Counted from the stretch's first letter, positions 20,664 through 32,260 are shown. The stretch is DNA of 64,000 nt from Coniferiporia sulphurascens (GCA_002794785.1 NBBA01000006.1:868001-932000), one strand, 5' to 3'. Translations and numbers: made by a program. Notes: generated from the sequence alone by a model not told the origin.

Positions 20664-21512
20664 GACTCCGAGTACCACCACCGGCATCAACATGCTACTC
20701 AGAGGCATTACCCCCAACCCCAGCGCCCGTCTATACGACTTCCCCCCCAGACGATCCTCCAGCATATACTGGGGGCCTCAGACATGGACATGGATGTCAA
20801 CCATCTCCTCTCCACACACCCGAGAGCACACCAAGTCAACCGGATGCGCCAACGCCTTTGTACGGTGGAGGACATGCAGTGCCTGGCATGGCATGCCCAG
20901 GAGCTGACGGAGATGCTTGAGTCTCGCTTGGGTAACCTGGTCGACGATCTATGTCTCCTGTGCAACACTGACTACGAGTCACTTGAGGAGGAGGACATTC
21001 ATACAGTACTCGTTCCTCTCCATCCTCAAGCTCACCTCTACCGTCCCGCTGCATGCCCTCCTCTCGTTCCAACTGCACCTGCCACACCTGTGATCACTTG
21101 TTGCAACTCATCCACTCAGACGGAACTACTCCCTACCCGCATTCAACCACTGTCTCAACCATCGTCCTTGTCATCCTCGCTCTCGCACTGCTCTGCCTGC
21201 CTGGCAACCATGCACCTCACCACCTATTGTGCACAGTACATATGCCCATGGTGCAACAAGGCCGCACCTGGTCACCCACCAGGCAACTGTCCACAGCACG
21301 GACGACAGTCGACATCACCCCCACCACTCGCACCCACCTTGACACCAGACGAAAATCAACCACCACCACCTGCGGCAAGCAACCGCAACTGCCCCCGACT
21401 AACCGAGTTAGGGGCATGTGTACTGGTGCAGGCCTACCTAGATGACATCATGCATGGTCGCCTAGCAGACGACATTGACATGGGGTCAAACAACGACAAG
21501 CTCTCCAACTAG
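20628..21512 (+). CDS. Gypsy accessory ORF3, 294 aa, cysteine-rich
   Basis: This intact 294-codon frame lies between pol and the 3' LTR, where env-like genes sit in other gypsy elements. It has no signal peptide or membrane span, so it is not an envelope by appearance. The N-terminus is rich in Asn, His and Gln. The middle has TILQHILGASDMDMDV and a helical part (VEDMQCLAWHAQELTEML). Near residues 190-230 is a zinc-finger-like cluster: CSAC, then C, then CPWC, then C about 11 residues later and a His. The C-terminus is acidic (LVQAYLDDIMHGRLADDIDM). It is the only long frame in this element without a stop. Its role is unknown; a nucleic-acid-binding helper is possible. Confidence 0.6.
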   Translation: MSSSINNTNSNNDSEYHHRHQHATQRHYPQPQRPSIRLPPQTILQHILGASDMDMDVNHLLSTHPRAHQVNRMRQRLCTVEDMQCLAWHAQELTEMLESRLGNLVDDLCLLCNTDYESLEEEDIHTVLVPLHPQAHLYRPAACPPLVPTAPATPVITCCNSSTQTELLPTRIQPLSQPSSLSSSLSHCSACLATMHLTTYCAQYICPWCNKAAPGHPPGNCPQHGRQSTSPPPLAPTLTPDENQPPPPAASNRNCPRLTELGACVLVQAYLDDIMHGRLADDIDMGSNNDKLSN

Positions 21513-22006
21513 AGGGATTCTAGTCTGTGATGACAGAAAACTAATGTGTGTCTGCAACAACCCTAAACTACTACTCCTGGGTATGACCTTAAACTGCCCA
21601 CTAGTGCGTTTTCTCTTCTTTTTTTTATGCCCATTTCTCTGCTTGTTATCATCTTTGGTTGGCAGCTTGCCTTTTCCTTATTGTTTATTGGCCTTCACTT
21701 GGCCACTATAGGCGAATATGGCTTGCAATCCGGGTTAGGGATTCTTTTTGCATCTATTTTCTGCTTCCTCACCATCTTCTGACATCATACCATTAATCAT
21801 GGTGAGGGACCAGGATTAGGTACCAAAGGGCATGGTAACAAACCCTGTGGTGAACCTAGCATTACACTTAAAGACCTGCTAGGCTGGCTTCTTGATACAC
21901 CCAGATTTTTCTTTACTTCTCTTTGTGACTTGTTCCTTTCTTTTTTTTCTCTTCTTTGTTTTATTTTTGACAATTTGGTGACTTGTTGATCCTAACAGGG
22001 AGGCAA
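21513..22006 (+). other. Gypsy 3' untranslated region and polypurine tract
   Basis: About 490 bp lie between the accessory ORF and the 3' LTR, T-rich and without a coding frame. The last bases, acagggaggcaa (21995-22006), form the likely polypurine tract that primes plus-strand synthesis. Confidence 0.6.
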
Positions 22007-22557
22007 TGTTATGTTTTTCCCTTACTGTGCTGACTCACTTCCCCTTCGTCATCATCAGTCAGCGCAACTCCCCATTTCTCTCTATTAATTCATCCTTATT
22101 TACCTTACACCATAAGATGCCATGATGATGCCATATCGCACCATCATGACGAGCTCTGCTTACTCATTGCCTTACTTGTATTACCAAGACCTTCCTTGGG
22201 TTTCCATGACCTTTCATAGCCATGTAAACAACCTTACACAAAGATGCTACAGTAGTAAACACATAGAGTAGCATATAAGCATGTAACGTAGATCGCACAA
22301 GCCCTAAGCTTGTGCTCTTTGTTCATACAAGCCCATTATATGTGCCTCAGTGCCCTCTGTGTGCTCTACCTCATCATCTGGCACTTTGTTGTAACCCGAC
22401 ACCTCTAAGAAGCCTACTGCATCCACATCGCCAATCAGGAAGCCCCATCGATGATCATCTTCGACATACAACATCTAGGAAGCCCCATTGCCGTACTATC
22501 AGCCCCAACAATCAGGAAGCCCTGGCGTTGATCACCATGTAACTGTCGAGCTTAACA
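22007..22557 (+). repeat. Gypsy 3' LTR (551 bp), diverged subfamily
   Basis: It starts TGTTATGTTTTTCCC and ends GAGCTTAACA. It lacks about 17 bp near the start that the 5' LTR and the solo LTRs have, and differs at many sites. The hairpin core GCACAAGC/GCTTGTGC is kept. Confidence 0.9.
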
Positions 22558-23098
22558 GCGCCCCCAAATCATCTCGTTGTGGGACAGGGAAGTCGGACCA
22601 CATGTGGTGGTGATGGTTGAAGTCACCTGCCACCAGTAGAGTGGTGGCCAGTTCCAAGGAGAGTGAGAAGAGGAAGGACTCACCTGGGTACTGTGGGGAG
22701 GCGTTCTCTCGATCCTGAGGGTGCATGCCATAGTAGTTGCACACCCGGAGGGTGAGTTGGGATCGGACCTCCACCATCAATATGTCGGTGCCATGGGATG
22801 TGGCTCCTAGAATTGACCATGAAGTAGGGGGGAGGGCCCGGGATGTGTATGTGACTACCCAAGGGCGGACCTTGGGGGGTAGAATGGGTATGTATCCTGG
22901 GATGGTGGGGATGTTGAAGACTGGAGTACCAGCCAAGTCGGTAAGCGAGGGTTGCAGTCCTATTTGGTACCAGGGCAGTTCCTGGATAATAATTAGGTGC
23001 AGGGGGGAGGGATCAGTAGTAAGGACCGGAATTAGGGAATGTATCGCCACAAGTGAGTGGGTGGTGTTCCACTGTAGGATAGAGAGCATCTCTATCAT
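22558..23098 (-). pseudogene. LINE F2 ORF2, endonuclease N-terminus
   Basis: It starts at ATG 23098 inside the ORF1 stop (MIEMLSILQWNTTHS). It holds EN motifs LIIIQELPWYQIG and NYYGMHPQDRENASPQYPGESFLFSL, and ends near GDFNHHHHMWSD. In this family EN nicks the target DNA so that the RT can prime from it. It is cut by the gypsy LTR; the RT part that should follow is missing, since F1 resumes only further down at GHSVYD. Confidence 0.9.
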
Positions 23099-25680
23099 AC
23101 TTCCTCCATCTGTTCATCAGTGAGGTTGGCATCAAGGGCCTCTATAATTTGGCGGTAGCGCCTTTTCTTGGGGCAAGCCGGCAGGGTGGCGGGATGGTCG
23201 CCTTTGCAGTTAATGCATTGGTGGGGGTGGGGACATGTGTCACCTTCGGGCACTGCATCAGTGGCGCAGTGGGCACATGATTTGCGGTGATTATGGGTCA
23301 AATGGGCACCTGTGCAGTCAGCGCAGCAAGGTTGGGCGTGGCAGCCCTTGGTCCCATGTCCAAGGCCCTGGCAGTGCTCACATTGAGTGGGGGTGGGGCG
23401 GATGGGTGGGACTGAGAGCTGGAGGGTGGAGCCAAACATCCATACACATGGCCTCTTGAGGAGGTGCTCACAGATGGAACCATCAGGGTTGACAAAGGAG
23501 AAGGCCACAGGGCACCTGTCGAGAGTTGGCAGGTGGTCTTCGGTGGCAGTGAAGTGGGGGGTGACTATGAAGTCAAGGTTGAGGAGTGCCAGATTGTGCC
23601 GGACTTCGGCCAAAAGGGCCTTCTCAGTGATGGTGTGTCCATTCTGGCCAAACAGGAAGTCTTTGCAGGGCACCATGGAGATGCAGAGTGCGGACCTAGG
23701 GTGGACTCTGGTGGGGGTTAGGGAGAAGGCAGTTGGAATAGTAATTCCCGCTGCAATGCACTCTGTGCACATGTGGGAGGCATACGCCACAGAGTGACAA
23801 TTGATGATTGTTTCCGTGGTTGGGTTAGCCGAGGATGGGCGTGCCGCAAATGTGGTCACAATGTTCCCCTTCATGTTAAATGAGGAGGAAAGGACCGGGA
23901 CTCGGTCTGCTGTGGGGAGGGAGGCAAAAAACTCGCGTGACACTTTGGTGAGGGCCATTGTGGATTTCTGGTTCTTGGAATGAATGCTGATGGTAGGGGT
24001 GAGGACCAAGGTTGGGTCCTTGGCATACATAGTGGGCGGGGGGGGCACCTTATGCTGGCGCTTCTTCTTCTTCTGCACCAGGTTGATGACTGCTCCAGCA
24101 GCTGGGGCCACTGGGGCTGGGTTGGTGGTTGTTGGGGGGGCCACTGCTGCAGCCACTTGGGCATAGGGGGTGGGGGCTGCCATAATGGTGGCCTGGGTGG
24201 TGGTTTGCTGTTGTTGTTGCTGCTGTTGTCAAGGGGTGGGCCTTGTTAAGCTCAATGGTTATGCAATGATCGACGTCGGGGCTTCCTGATTGTTGAGGCT
24301 GATGGTGATGACAACGGGGCTTCCTAGATGTCATAAGTTGAAGGTGATTGTCGGTGGGGCTTCCTGATCGACGATGTGGACATGGTAGGCTTCTGATTGG
24401 AGTCGGGTTACAACAAAGCGACTGGTGACACAATGACACACAGTAGACTGGTGGTAGCAGATAATGGGCTTGTATGAACAAAGAGCACAAGCTTAGGGCT
24501 TGTGCTACTGAAATTACATGCTTATATGCTACTCTATGTGTTTGCTACTGTAGCGACTTGGTTAGGTGTGTTTACCAGACTATGGAAGGTCATGGAAACT
24601 CAAGGAAGGCCTTGGTAATACAAGTATGGTGATCAGTAAGCAAAGCACATCATGATGGTGCAATAAGGCATCATCATGGCGTCTTATGGCGTGAGGCGGA
24701 TAAGGATGAGTAAGGCAGAGAAATGGGGGAGTTGCACTGACTGATGATGATGAAGAGGAAGTGAGTCAGCACAGTAAGGGGAAAGTAAAGGAAAATTGTA
24801 ACAGGCCTAGAGCTGATAGAAGCCATCTGACGTGAAATAGAAGCCATGTCAGTAGTCAGGCGTTTGACTGCATCGGTCAGCGCCTTCATTTCCAGGGTCA
24901 CAGGGGCAGTGGCGGGGGTCCTGGCAGTGGCCGGGGGGTTCTGCTGGGGGTGAACTGGGGCAAAGGGTTCTGGGAGGGCAATTACTATCCCCCTCTTTGT
25001 GAAGTTGTAGGCCAGCTCTGCATTGCAGAGTATGAGGTGGTGGGGGTCCTTCTTTTCCTCCACTAGGCAGGCAAGGGTCTGCTGTATGTTCCATAGGAGG
25101 TCGCCAACAAACTGAGCCGCCTTGATGTCGGTGTCGGTGGTGGAGGCATCCACTGTTTCCTTATTGAAGTCTTCCAGGGCATGTGAGAGGGAGTACATGA
25201 ACCCCAAGGTGTGGGGTTCATAGTTGGAGGTACCGGGGGCTGCTCTCGGGGTGAGTGGCGACATGGCAGCAGAGGAACATTTCCGTCCGAGGCTTGCACC
25301 TCCCACCTGTTGCAGAGGGGTATGGGGGTCGACCACCATCTCTGGGGCCGATTTGCTGAATTCGTTGGAGCCATGGATCGACCCTACTGAGGAGGCTGGG
25401 GAGCCTGCTCGGGATGCGTGCCTCGACTCGTTGTGCACTTGGGTGGTGAAGTCATAGGCCAACACCAGTTGGGAGTTGCCGATGGCAGGGGAGGGGGTGA
25501 GGACGTCTGGCGAGGATGTCAGGGCCTGGAGGGGGTTGGTGGTGGGGGGGTGGGGGCCATTCCATGAAGGGCAGCAGCGGCTCTGGCAGCCTGGTTGGCA
25601 GTGTCGCTGGCTGATGTGGGAGGTGGGAGGGGTTGTCGAGTACGATGGAGGGCTCCACAGTAATCACTAGGGTTCGACAT
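23095..25680 (-). pseudogene. LINE F2 ORF1, split by solo LTR
   Basis: It begins MSNPSDYCGALHRT at 25680. The N-terminal part runs to 24809, and its last codons before the LTR are MASISSRP; after the LTR it resumes at 24238 with the polyQ tract. A frameshift lies in the linker near 25470. The C-terminal part (24183-23095) is one open frame with KKKKRQHK, KDPTLVLTP, SMVPCKDFLFGQN, and zinc knuckles CEHCQGLGHGTKGC, CADCTGAHLTHNHRKSC and CINCKGDHPATLPAC. These bind the element's RNA. The stop TGA overlaps the ORF2 ATG (ATGA, 23095-23098). Confidence 0.9.
24244..24803 (-). repeat. Solo gypsy LTR, family 1, reverse orientation (560 bp)
   Basis: On the minus strand it runs TGTTACAATTTT...GAGCTTAACA. 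The TSD ggcct lies at 24239-24243 and 24804-24808. It carries the same hairpin and GGAAGCCCC repeats as its relatives and sits in LINE F2 ORF1. Confidence 0.94.
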
Positions 25681-25735
25681 GGGGGAGTTTTAGCTGCCCA
25701 CACTAGTTGATGGTGGTGGTTACTGGTCAAGAAGG

Positions 25736-26232
25736 CCATGCACCATGGTTGAATGAAGCATCTTGACTTGTGCTTCTATTGGTTGAGAGACCAGGTTGAG
25801 GCTGGCTTGATTCAACTCAAGCACTTGCAGACAAATGACATGCCTGCAGACTTGCTCACTAAGCTGCTTGGTTGGCTGAAGGTTCAGGATTTGCAGTGGT
25901 TACTTGGTCCGTGATTTGGTTGTGATCCTGGAAGTCTGGGACTGCCAGGATCAGGTGGGAGTATTGAGACTAGATTTTACTGTCATCAGATAGCCCATGG
26001 TCTCTTATATTATTCCCCCATTTTTCCTTATTTTTGCGTCCACTGATTGACACTGTAGACTTAGTTGTTTTGTGCCGAAGCTTTGCTTTCCATATTAGTC
26101 ATGATCTGCATTATGTAATTGTAGCTAGAAAGCGGCAGCCCAGTGGTGGTGTCCCCTATCTTGTACACTCACCACTGGACTCAGTGTGATTGCCTCTGGC
26201 AAGTTAGTTTTCGTCTCACTGTGCTTGACACA
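25736..26232 (+). mobile_element. Remnant of a second copia family: RNase H end and 3' LTR
   Basis: Codons from 25738 to 25914 read MHHG*MKHLDLCFYWLRDQ and later LKHLQTNDMPADLLTK, the typical C-terminal end of copia RNase H, then TGA at 25912. A purine stretch ggtgggagta (25955-25964) precedes a probable 3' LTR at 25965-26232 (TGAGACTAG...TTGACACA). The 5' part was removed or displaced when LINE F2 inserted. It sits in LINE G, whose RT resumes at 26233. Confidence 0.75.
25965..26232 (+). repeat. Probable 3' LTR of the second copia family (268 bp)
   Basis: It runs TGAGACTAGATTTT...GCTTGACACA after a purine-rich tract. No second copy is in the window, so the ends are inferred from TG...CA, the purine tract, and the return of LINE sequence. 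Confidence 0.55.
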
Positions 26233-26570
26233 ATGATCTGTAAAAGGTGTTGGGTGGTGTTGTATACCAAATGGCCTTGATGCCCTCCATACTGGTTTGG
26301 TGGCAGCCAGTTCCTCACATTTGCGAGGTACTGGAGCCAGTTAGCTATCATCTTTTCAAGTAACTTGCCCAGGGTTTCCTTGAGGGTGATGGGATGATAG
26401 GATCAGGGGGAGAATGGGTCCTTCTTGTTCAGCTTCCATAGCATTACCACCTTTGCCATCCACCAGCAAGCTGGGTGGTGGCCCAGTCGCAGACAGTCGT
26501 TGAAAAGTGCCAGTACCTCATCGGGGTAGGCATCAACCACCCACTTAAGGGGGTGATACCCAATCCCTGA
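26233..26570 (-). pseudogene. LINE G, RT fragment (left piece)
   Basis: It encodes RT blocks SGIGYHPLKWVVDAYPDEVLALFNDCLRLGHHPACWW...KVVMLWKLNKKDPFSP and, further on, GHLVYNTTQHLLQ. A stop TGA (26400) stands where other copies have Arg in SPRSYRPIT. It ends at 26570 with acccaatccctga, which is repeated at 38357-38369; the same LINE continues after 38370. LINE Q sits between the two pieces. Confidence 0.9.
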
Positions 26571-26630
26571 CATCCCTTCTTGACCTCTTACCACCACCAT
26601 CTCCCTAGCGCGGGCAGCTCAAACTCCCCC

Positions 26631-28656
26631 ATGGCAGATCGGTTCGGTGGTTGTCCCCTATGACCTACAGGCCTCTCTACCGCTAGCTCTACTACACCTG
26701 GAGCGGCCAACCCTGGCTGCCATCAGTCGCCAACCGCCCCCCAAAGTTGCTCGCTGTCCCCACTGCCGCGACTCACCCCCCCCAACTACAACGCCCTCAC
26801 AGGCGAAACCCCGCTAGGCGACCTCAACCAGTGGCCTCAGTGGGATACTCAGACCGCCTTCGAAGTCGCTCGAGCCCAGACCACACCAGGGCACCAGCAA
26901 GACGACCAAATGCAGGAACCGCATACACCCCCCCAGTTGACAGGCAAATGCACCGCCAATGTCCTCTCCCCCGAGACCCCTCACAACCGGCCAGTAACAT
27001 CAGAGTTCGTTTGAGCCCTGACAGACTTTGCACCAAATGTGGAAAGGGCACTCGACAACCTCAAGGCCGGAATCGAACAGGCCGCCAACTCCACAGTGGT
27101 CATACAAGTGACAGCAGCATTCCTGGGGAAACTGACAGCCCTCAGCCATGAAGCCCTGTCAACAACATACCGGACACAGGATAGGGATGATCCAGAACAT
27201 GTAGCCACCCGCACAGCGGAACAGGAGTATGCCCAAGCCACGATGGGAGCGAAGATTTCACTCGGCGCACCCTTCTCCTCTGCCTTGAGAGCCCTGTTTA
27301 CCTTTAATACAAGGACTAACCTGCAGGCTCAAGCCCAACCTACCCCCCCCCAACTCACAGATATCAGCGCTAGCAGACATGGTCAAGTGGCTCTCAGTCG
27401 ATGTGGGGAACCTCACCTGCCAGGTCTCCTCCATGGCCTCCCACCCTGCCCCACGGCCGCAACAAGCCCCACAGCAGACCCCCACCAACGTGGGAGGAAC
27501 CACCCCCGCTCCCACCACTGTGGCAACAGCAGCCACTACCATTACCCCGGCTCAACTCGAAGCCACGGTGAAAGTCGTGCCAGCAGGAGCCCCTATGACG
27601 TATGCCCAGTTAGTGGCGATTGCAGCTAACCTCCCCCAGCCCCCAGCAACCCAGACGGCCCCAGCCAAGAAAGTGAAGAAAGTCCGGCAACCCCCACCCC
27701 CTCCCAAGATGTATGCCAAGGAACCCACATTGGTACTAACACCAAGGGACCTAGTCACTCCTGCAGCTATGCATAAGTCAGGTGCCTCCCCCACCGAAAT
27801 GGCCCGGGGTTTCTTCTGGGCCCTGCCTACTGCTGACGTGGTCACCGTGTTGTCCTCTAAGTTTAACGCTAAAGGCAACCTGGTGACCACCTTTGCAGAA
27901 AGACCCGCCTCCTCCACCCCAACCACATCGGCAATCATTGATCGCCATGCGGATGCGTTCATGAAGTATATGCATGACCGCTGCCTAGCTCTCACAGCAG
28001 ACCGGCCCATTTCGGACTGGTTTCAACTGACCCCATCCAGAGTTCGACCCAGATCGACACTATGCATCTCAATGGTGCCCTGCTGGGACATCTTCTTCGG
28101 GCAAAACCCACACCCTATCACTGAGGCGGCCCTCCTTGCGGAGGTCCACCAGAACCCCTCCCTCAAACACCTCGACTTCGTGGTGCCCCCCCACTACACA
28201 ACGATACTGGAGAAGCTCCCTCAACTGGCAGCCTGCCCAGTATCATTCACCTTCGTCGACCCAGATGGGCAAACCCGAGCACGCCTCCTTAAGAGAAACA
28301 GGGTATACCTATTCAGATCCTCCCTCCGCCTTTCGGTCCCACCGGTCCAGCCCGGCCTCACCCAGTGTGAACGCTGCCAAGGACTCGGCCATGGGAAGAA
28401 GGGCTGCCAAGCCCAGGCTCATTGCGCCGAATGTGCTGGACAGCATTTGGCGGCCAACCATCGTAAGTCGTGCACGTACTGTGCAAATGACGCAGTCGAA
28501 GGAGACGCCTGCCCCCACCCCCGCCACTGCACTAACTGCCAGGGCGACCACCCCGCCACCCTTCCCACCTGCCCGAAGAAGAAGTGCTACCGCACCATCG
28601 ACTACGCCCTACAGGAAGAAGAGGACACTGACGCCTTCATGGAGGAGGACATATGA
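26631..28656 (+). pseudogene. LINE Q ORF1 (RNA-binding protein), broken
   Basis: The likely start is ATG 26631. The first frame has TGA stops at 26661 and 27012. A 1-nt shift near 27365 moves to the frame that stays open from 27379 to the end. The C-terminal part shows PPQTPT-type Pro/Thr linkers, KKVKKVRQ, KEPTLVLTP, SMVPCWDIFFGQN, then zinc knuckles CERCQGLGHGKKGC (CX2CX4HX4C), CAECAGQHLAANHRKSC, and CTNCQGDHPATLPTC. It ends ...FMEEDI with TGA at 28654, overlapping the ORF2 start by ATGA. It is less Gln-rich than the other copies, which suggests a separate LINE subfamily. Confidence 0.88.
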
Positions 28657-31600
28657 GTGCACAAATTTGTGTACTCCAGTGGAACGCCACTCGCTCACTT
28701 GCAGCGATCCATTCCCTAATCCCCATCCTCACTAACGAACCGTCCCCCCCTCACCTGATTCTGATCCAGGAGCCACCATGGTATCAAATCGGACTCCAGC
28801 CCTCACTCACCAATCCAGCGGGGGAAGCGGTACTCAACGTACTGACAATCCCTGGCTTCACGCCAGTACTCCCCCAACCACCCGACCTAGGGTGGTGACA
28901 TATGTCTCAAGGACCCTCCCCCAATCTTCATGGTCAGTCGTCGGCCCAGCCTCAAGTGGCACCGACGTGGTGACAGTGGAGATCCAAGGAAACTGCCCCA
29001 TCAGGGTGTGCAACTACTACAGTATGTTGTCCCCAGATAGGGCAGAAGCCAGACTAGGGTACTCAGGTGAGACATTCCTCAGCTCTCTCGCCTCCACCCT
29101 CACGATTGCTGGTGACTTCAACCGTTGACACCACTTGTGGTCAGCCCTCGACACTACCCAGGAAGAAAACCACAGAGCCCAACCTCTAGACGACTTTTTC
29201 AGGGAAAATGGCCACGAACCAGCCCACCCACCCGACTGTGACACCCAACCCCTCCCAGGACACTGGAGATGCCCAATCGACATGGTATGGGCCCCACCGT
29301 CAATCAACCCAGAGTCCATCATGGACTCCTTCAGCACAACACCATCACCACTATCAGACCATCAAATCCTACACTGGTCGATACCAACCTCGACACCCTG
29401 GCCTACACCGACAACCCGGAAACTCAGCAATGAGGATAAGGACAGCTGGACAGAGGCCGCCTTCCCAGCCCTCACAAAAGCATTTGCCTTACCTGTAGAG
29501 GATGCTAACTCCCTAGACCTGAAAGCGAGTGCCGTCCTTAAGGCTATGACAGACGTGTTACAACCATTCACCAAAATCCGCACTCCATCGAAAACAGAGG
29601 TCCCTTGGTGGTCATCCAACTGCCGGGACTTACTGAACGCGATCCACAGTGCCCAAACACCAACAGCAAAAGCAGCAGCAAGACGCTCATTCAAGCGAGG
29701 GGTGCGAGCCGCTAAATGGACATATTACTCGGAACAGGCATCAGAGGCTGACCCCTCCAACATCTGGTCATGGGCCAAACGCGGTCTAGGCATCCGCCCA
29801 ACACAAGTACCCTCGCTCCAACGCGGGGACGGCACCTTCACCCAGTCGGACAATGAAAAAGGTGAGCTCTTCAGATCTACTTTCTTCCCACTGCCCCCCC
29901 ACTCCTGGCTGCAGGCCTTGGCCCCCTGCCTCCCCCTACCCCAGCTGCACTGCCACTACTCTTCACTGAGCTTACAGGTGCACTGACCGATACTTCCAAC
30001 TTGTCGGCTCCGGGCCCCTCAGGGATCGGGTATCGCCCCCTGAAATGGGTGGTCGAGGCCTACCCAGATGAGGTACTAATGCTTTTCAACGACTGCCTGC
30101 GACTGGGCCACCACCCAGGTTGCTGGCGGACGGCAAAAGTCGTGATGCTACGGAAGCTGAACAAGAAGGATCCATTCTCACCCCGATCCTACTGCCCCAT
30201 CACCCTTGAGGAAACCCTGGGCAAGTTACTCGAGAAGATGATTGCTAACTGGCTCCAGTACCTCGCAAACGCAAGGAACTGGCTGCCACCTAACCAGTAT
30301 GGAGGACATCAGGGCCATTCGGTCTATGACACCGCCCAACATCTTTTACAGATTGTCGAAGGTGCACATGAAAAAGGCCTAGTATGCTCCATCTTAGCGG
30401 TAGACATACAGGGCTTCTTCGACTCGGTGCACCCAAGACAACTCCACCACCAGCTTTTGGAGATGGGATGCCCACCAGAAATGGCGGAGTGGTGTCTCTC
30501 CTTCATGACGAACAGGGAAGTGGCCGTCTCTTTTGACGGCACAACCCTACCGACCGCACCAAAGCCCGACCTCGGAACCCCACAAGGGTCACCAGTCTCA
30601 CCAATCCTATCGACAATTTTCGCAGGCATTGTGATGCAACGCTTCCAACAACGCGGCTCACAATTGCTAGCATATGTCAATGACCACCTCATTGCCTGTG
30701 TGGGCACCTCAGTGACAGCTAACTGCAGATCCCTGGCACAGGCATACCAGCAACTCAACCTCCTCTTTTGACAAATTGGTCTCAACATCGAGCCAGCAAA
30801 GACGGAGGCCCTCCACTTCCACCTGCCCAGGCAGAGAACCGGCTACCACTGCTGGGACACTGCGGGGATTCAAATCGACGCCACAACCCTGGTCCGACCC
30901 ACCAACCCCCTGCGATGGCTTGGGATCTGGTGGGATGCGGGCCTCACCTTCAAACCGCACGTGGAATGCATGGGTTCCAAGGGACTATCAACACTGGCGG
31001 CTCTCCGCATTCTCGGAAACACTGAGAGGGGCCTCTCAGCCATCCACCTCCGATGACTCTACACCGCCTGCGTGCGCACTGTCCTAGCCTGGGGCGCACC
31101 AGTATGGTACCATGGACATTGACAAAAAACTCTAGTCAACCAACTACAGGCCATGCAGAACACTGCTTGCCATTGGATATTGGGCGTCTACAAGGGCGCA
31201 TCTCCACTTTCTACAAATTTTCTTTGCTCCACCCCTCCTTTCTTCGCTTATTTCAAGTATTTGAAGACCAACCACGCACTGCGCCTCTGGTGCACCCCCC
31301 ACTGTGTAGGGCAGAAAAAGTTCAATCCTAATGCTAATACCCCTTTTTCCCTTTCGTTACAGGTCCGCGTCCCCCAAGTCCAACGGATCCCAGCATACAC
31401 GCACCCCCCCTGGACGGACCCCCTTGCATTCGGCAAAGGGCGAATCGTCTTCGCAATCCCAAGGCAGCCCGTCTCGGCAAACCTATGCGATCATTATGTC
31501 GCCCAGGCCAGGATATGCTGCACCAACACCTCCCTGCAGGTTTTTACAGATGGATCACGCATCGGAAACACCTCAGGATCAGCCATCTGTGGCATGAAGG

Positions 31601-32003
31601 GGTCATTACAAATTACCTCCCTCAAGCTCGCCTCCCCCACCTGCACCACAGCAACAGACGCCGAAATTTTCTCATTGGTGACTGCACCGGGCTGGGCTGC
31701 AAGACGACTCCACCACCTACTGCCAGACGTCCAGGAGATCTACTTCCTCTCGGACTCCCTGACAGCACTTGGCCTATTCTGCACCTGGCCCTCAGCTCCA
31801 GGGGCCCAGCTCCTCCCACTCTGGAAGGTGGGGGTCGAGACCCTTCTCGACTCGTTTCCGAACCTGACCGTTCATTTCCGATGGTGCCTGGGTCATGAGG
31901 ACATCCTGGGGAATGAATGGGCGGACTCCGAGGTGAAACTAGCAACTGAGCTTCCCCCATCTTCCCTTGCCCCCTCTATCTCCACTCTGAAGGAAGTGGC
32001 GAC

Positions 32004-32260
32004 TATTAAATAAATATAATGAAACGATATAAATAACGGATGGTCATATGAACAACCATCTTACTAAGTGAATGATAATGCAATGATAATGCCATACAAA
32101 TAGGAGCTATGATAGTTATAGTATACGTAGCTCACGGTAGATGTATATAAGGAGAGCTGGTCTCTACCATGAAATACATTGGTTTACACTGATAACCCAC
32201 CTTTGCCTCAACCTCACCACTGCACCTCATCGTCTACCACAACATGCGTAGATTTTAAGA
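32004..32260 (+). repeat. Copia 5' LTR, copy 2 (257 bp)
   Basis: It runs TATTAAATAAAT...GATTTTAAGA. A TATA box GTATATAAGG lies near 32143. It differs from the 3' LTR at seven positions, all CG against TG or CA. Confidence 0.96.

Larger units (their letters stand above)
13219..22557 (+). mobile_element. Ty3/gypsy chromovirus with two LTRs and extra ORF
   Basis: The order is 5' LTR (13219-13778), gag, pol, accessory ORF region, polypurine tract, 3' LTR (22007-22557). Gag is split by a chimeric LINE insert (14652-16306). There is no target duplication: the left flank is LINE RT sequence and the right flank is LINE EN sequence, and the two LTRs are clearly diverged. The element is therefore likely a recombinant of two gypsy copies that sat in two LINEs. 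No clear tRNA primer site was seen after the 5' LTR. Confidence 0.93.
22558..25735 (-). mobile_element. LINE F2: 5' half (5' UTR, ORF1, start of ORF2)
   Basis: The complete 5' end lies at 25735 (CCTTCTTGACCAGTAACC on the minus strand), then ORF1 (ATG at 25680), then the start of ORF2. It is split by a reverse solo LTR at 24244-24803 and ends at the gypsy LTR (22558) in the middle of the EN domain. It is inserted in a copia remnant that resumes at 25736. Confidence 0.88.

Noticed and set aside
31330..31370. An intron acceptor-like sequence (pyrimidines then CAGGT) between RT and RNase H in every LINE copy
   Set aside because: The frame is open through it, no conserved GT donor lies upstream in the different copies, and no copy lacks the segment.
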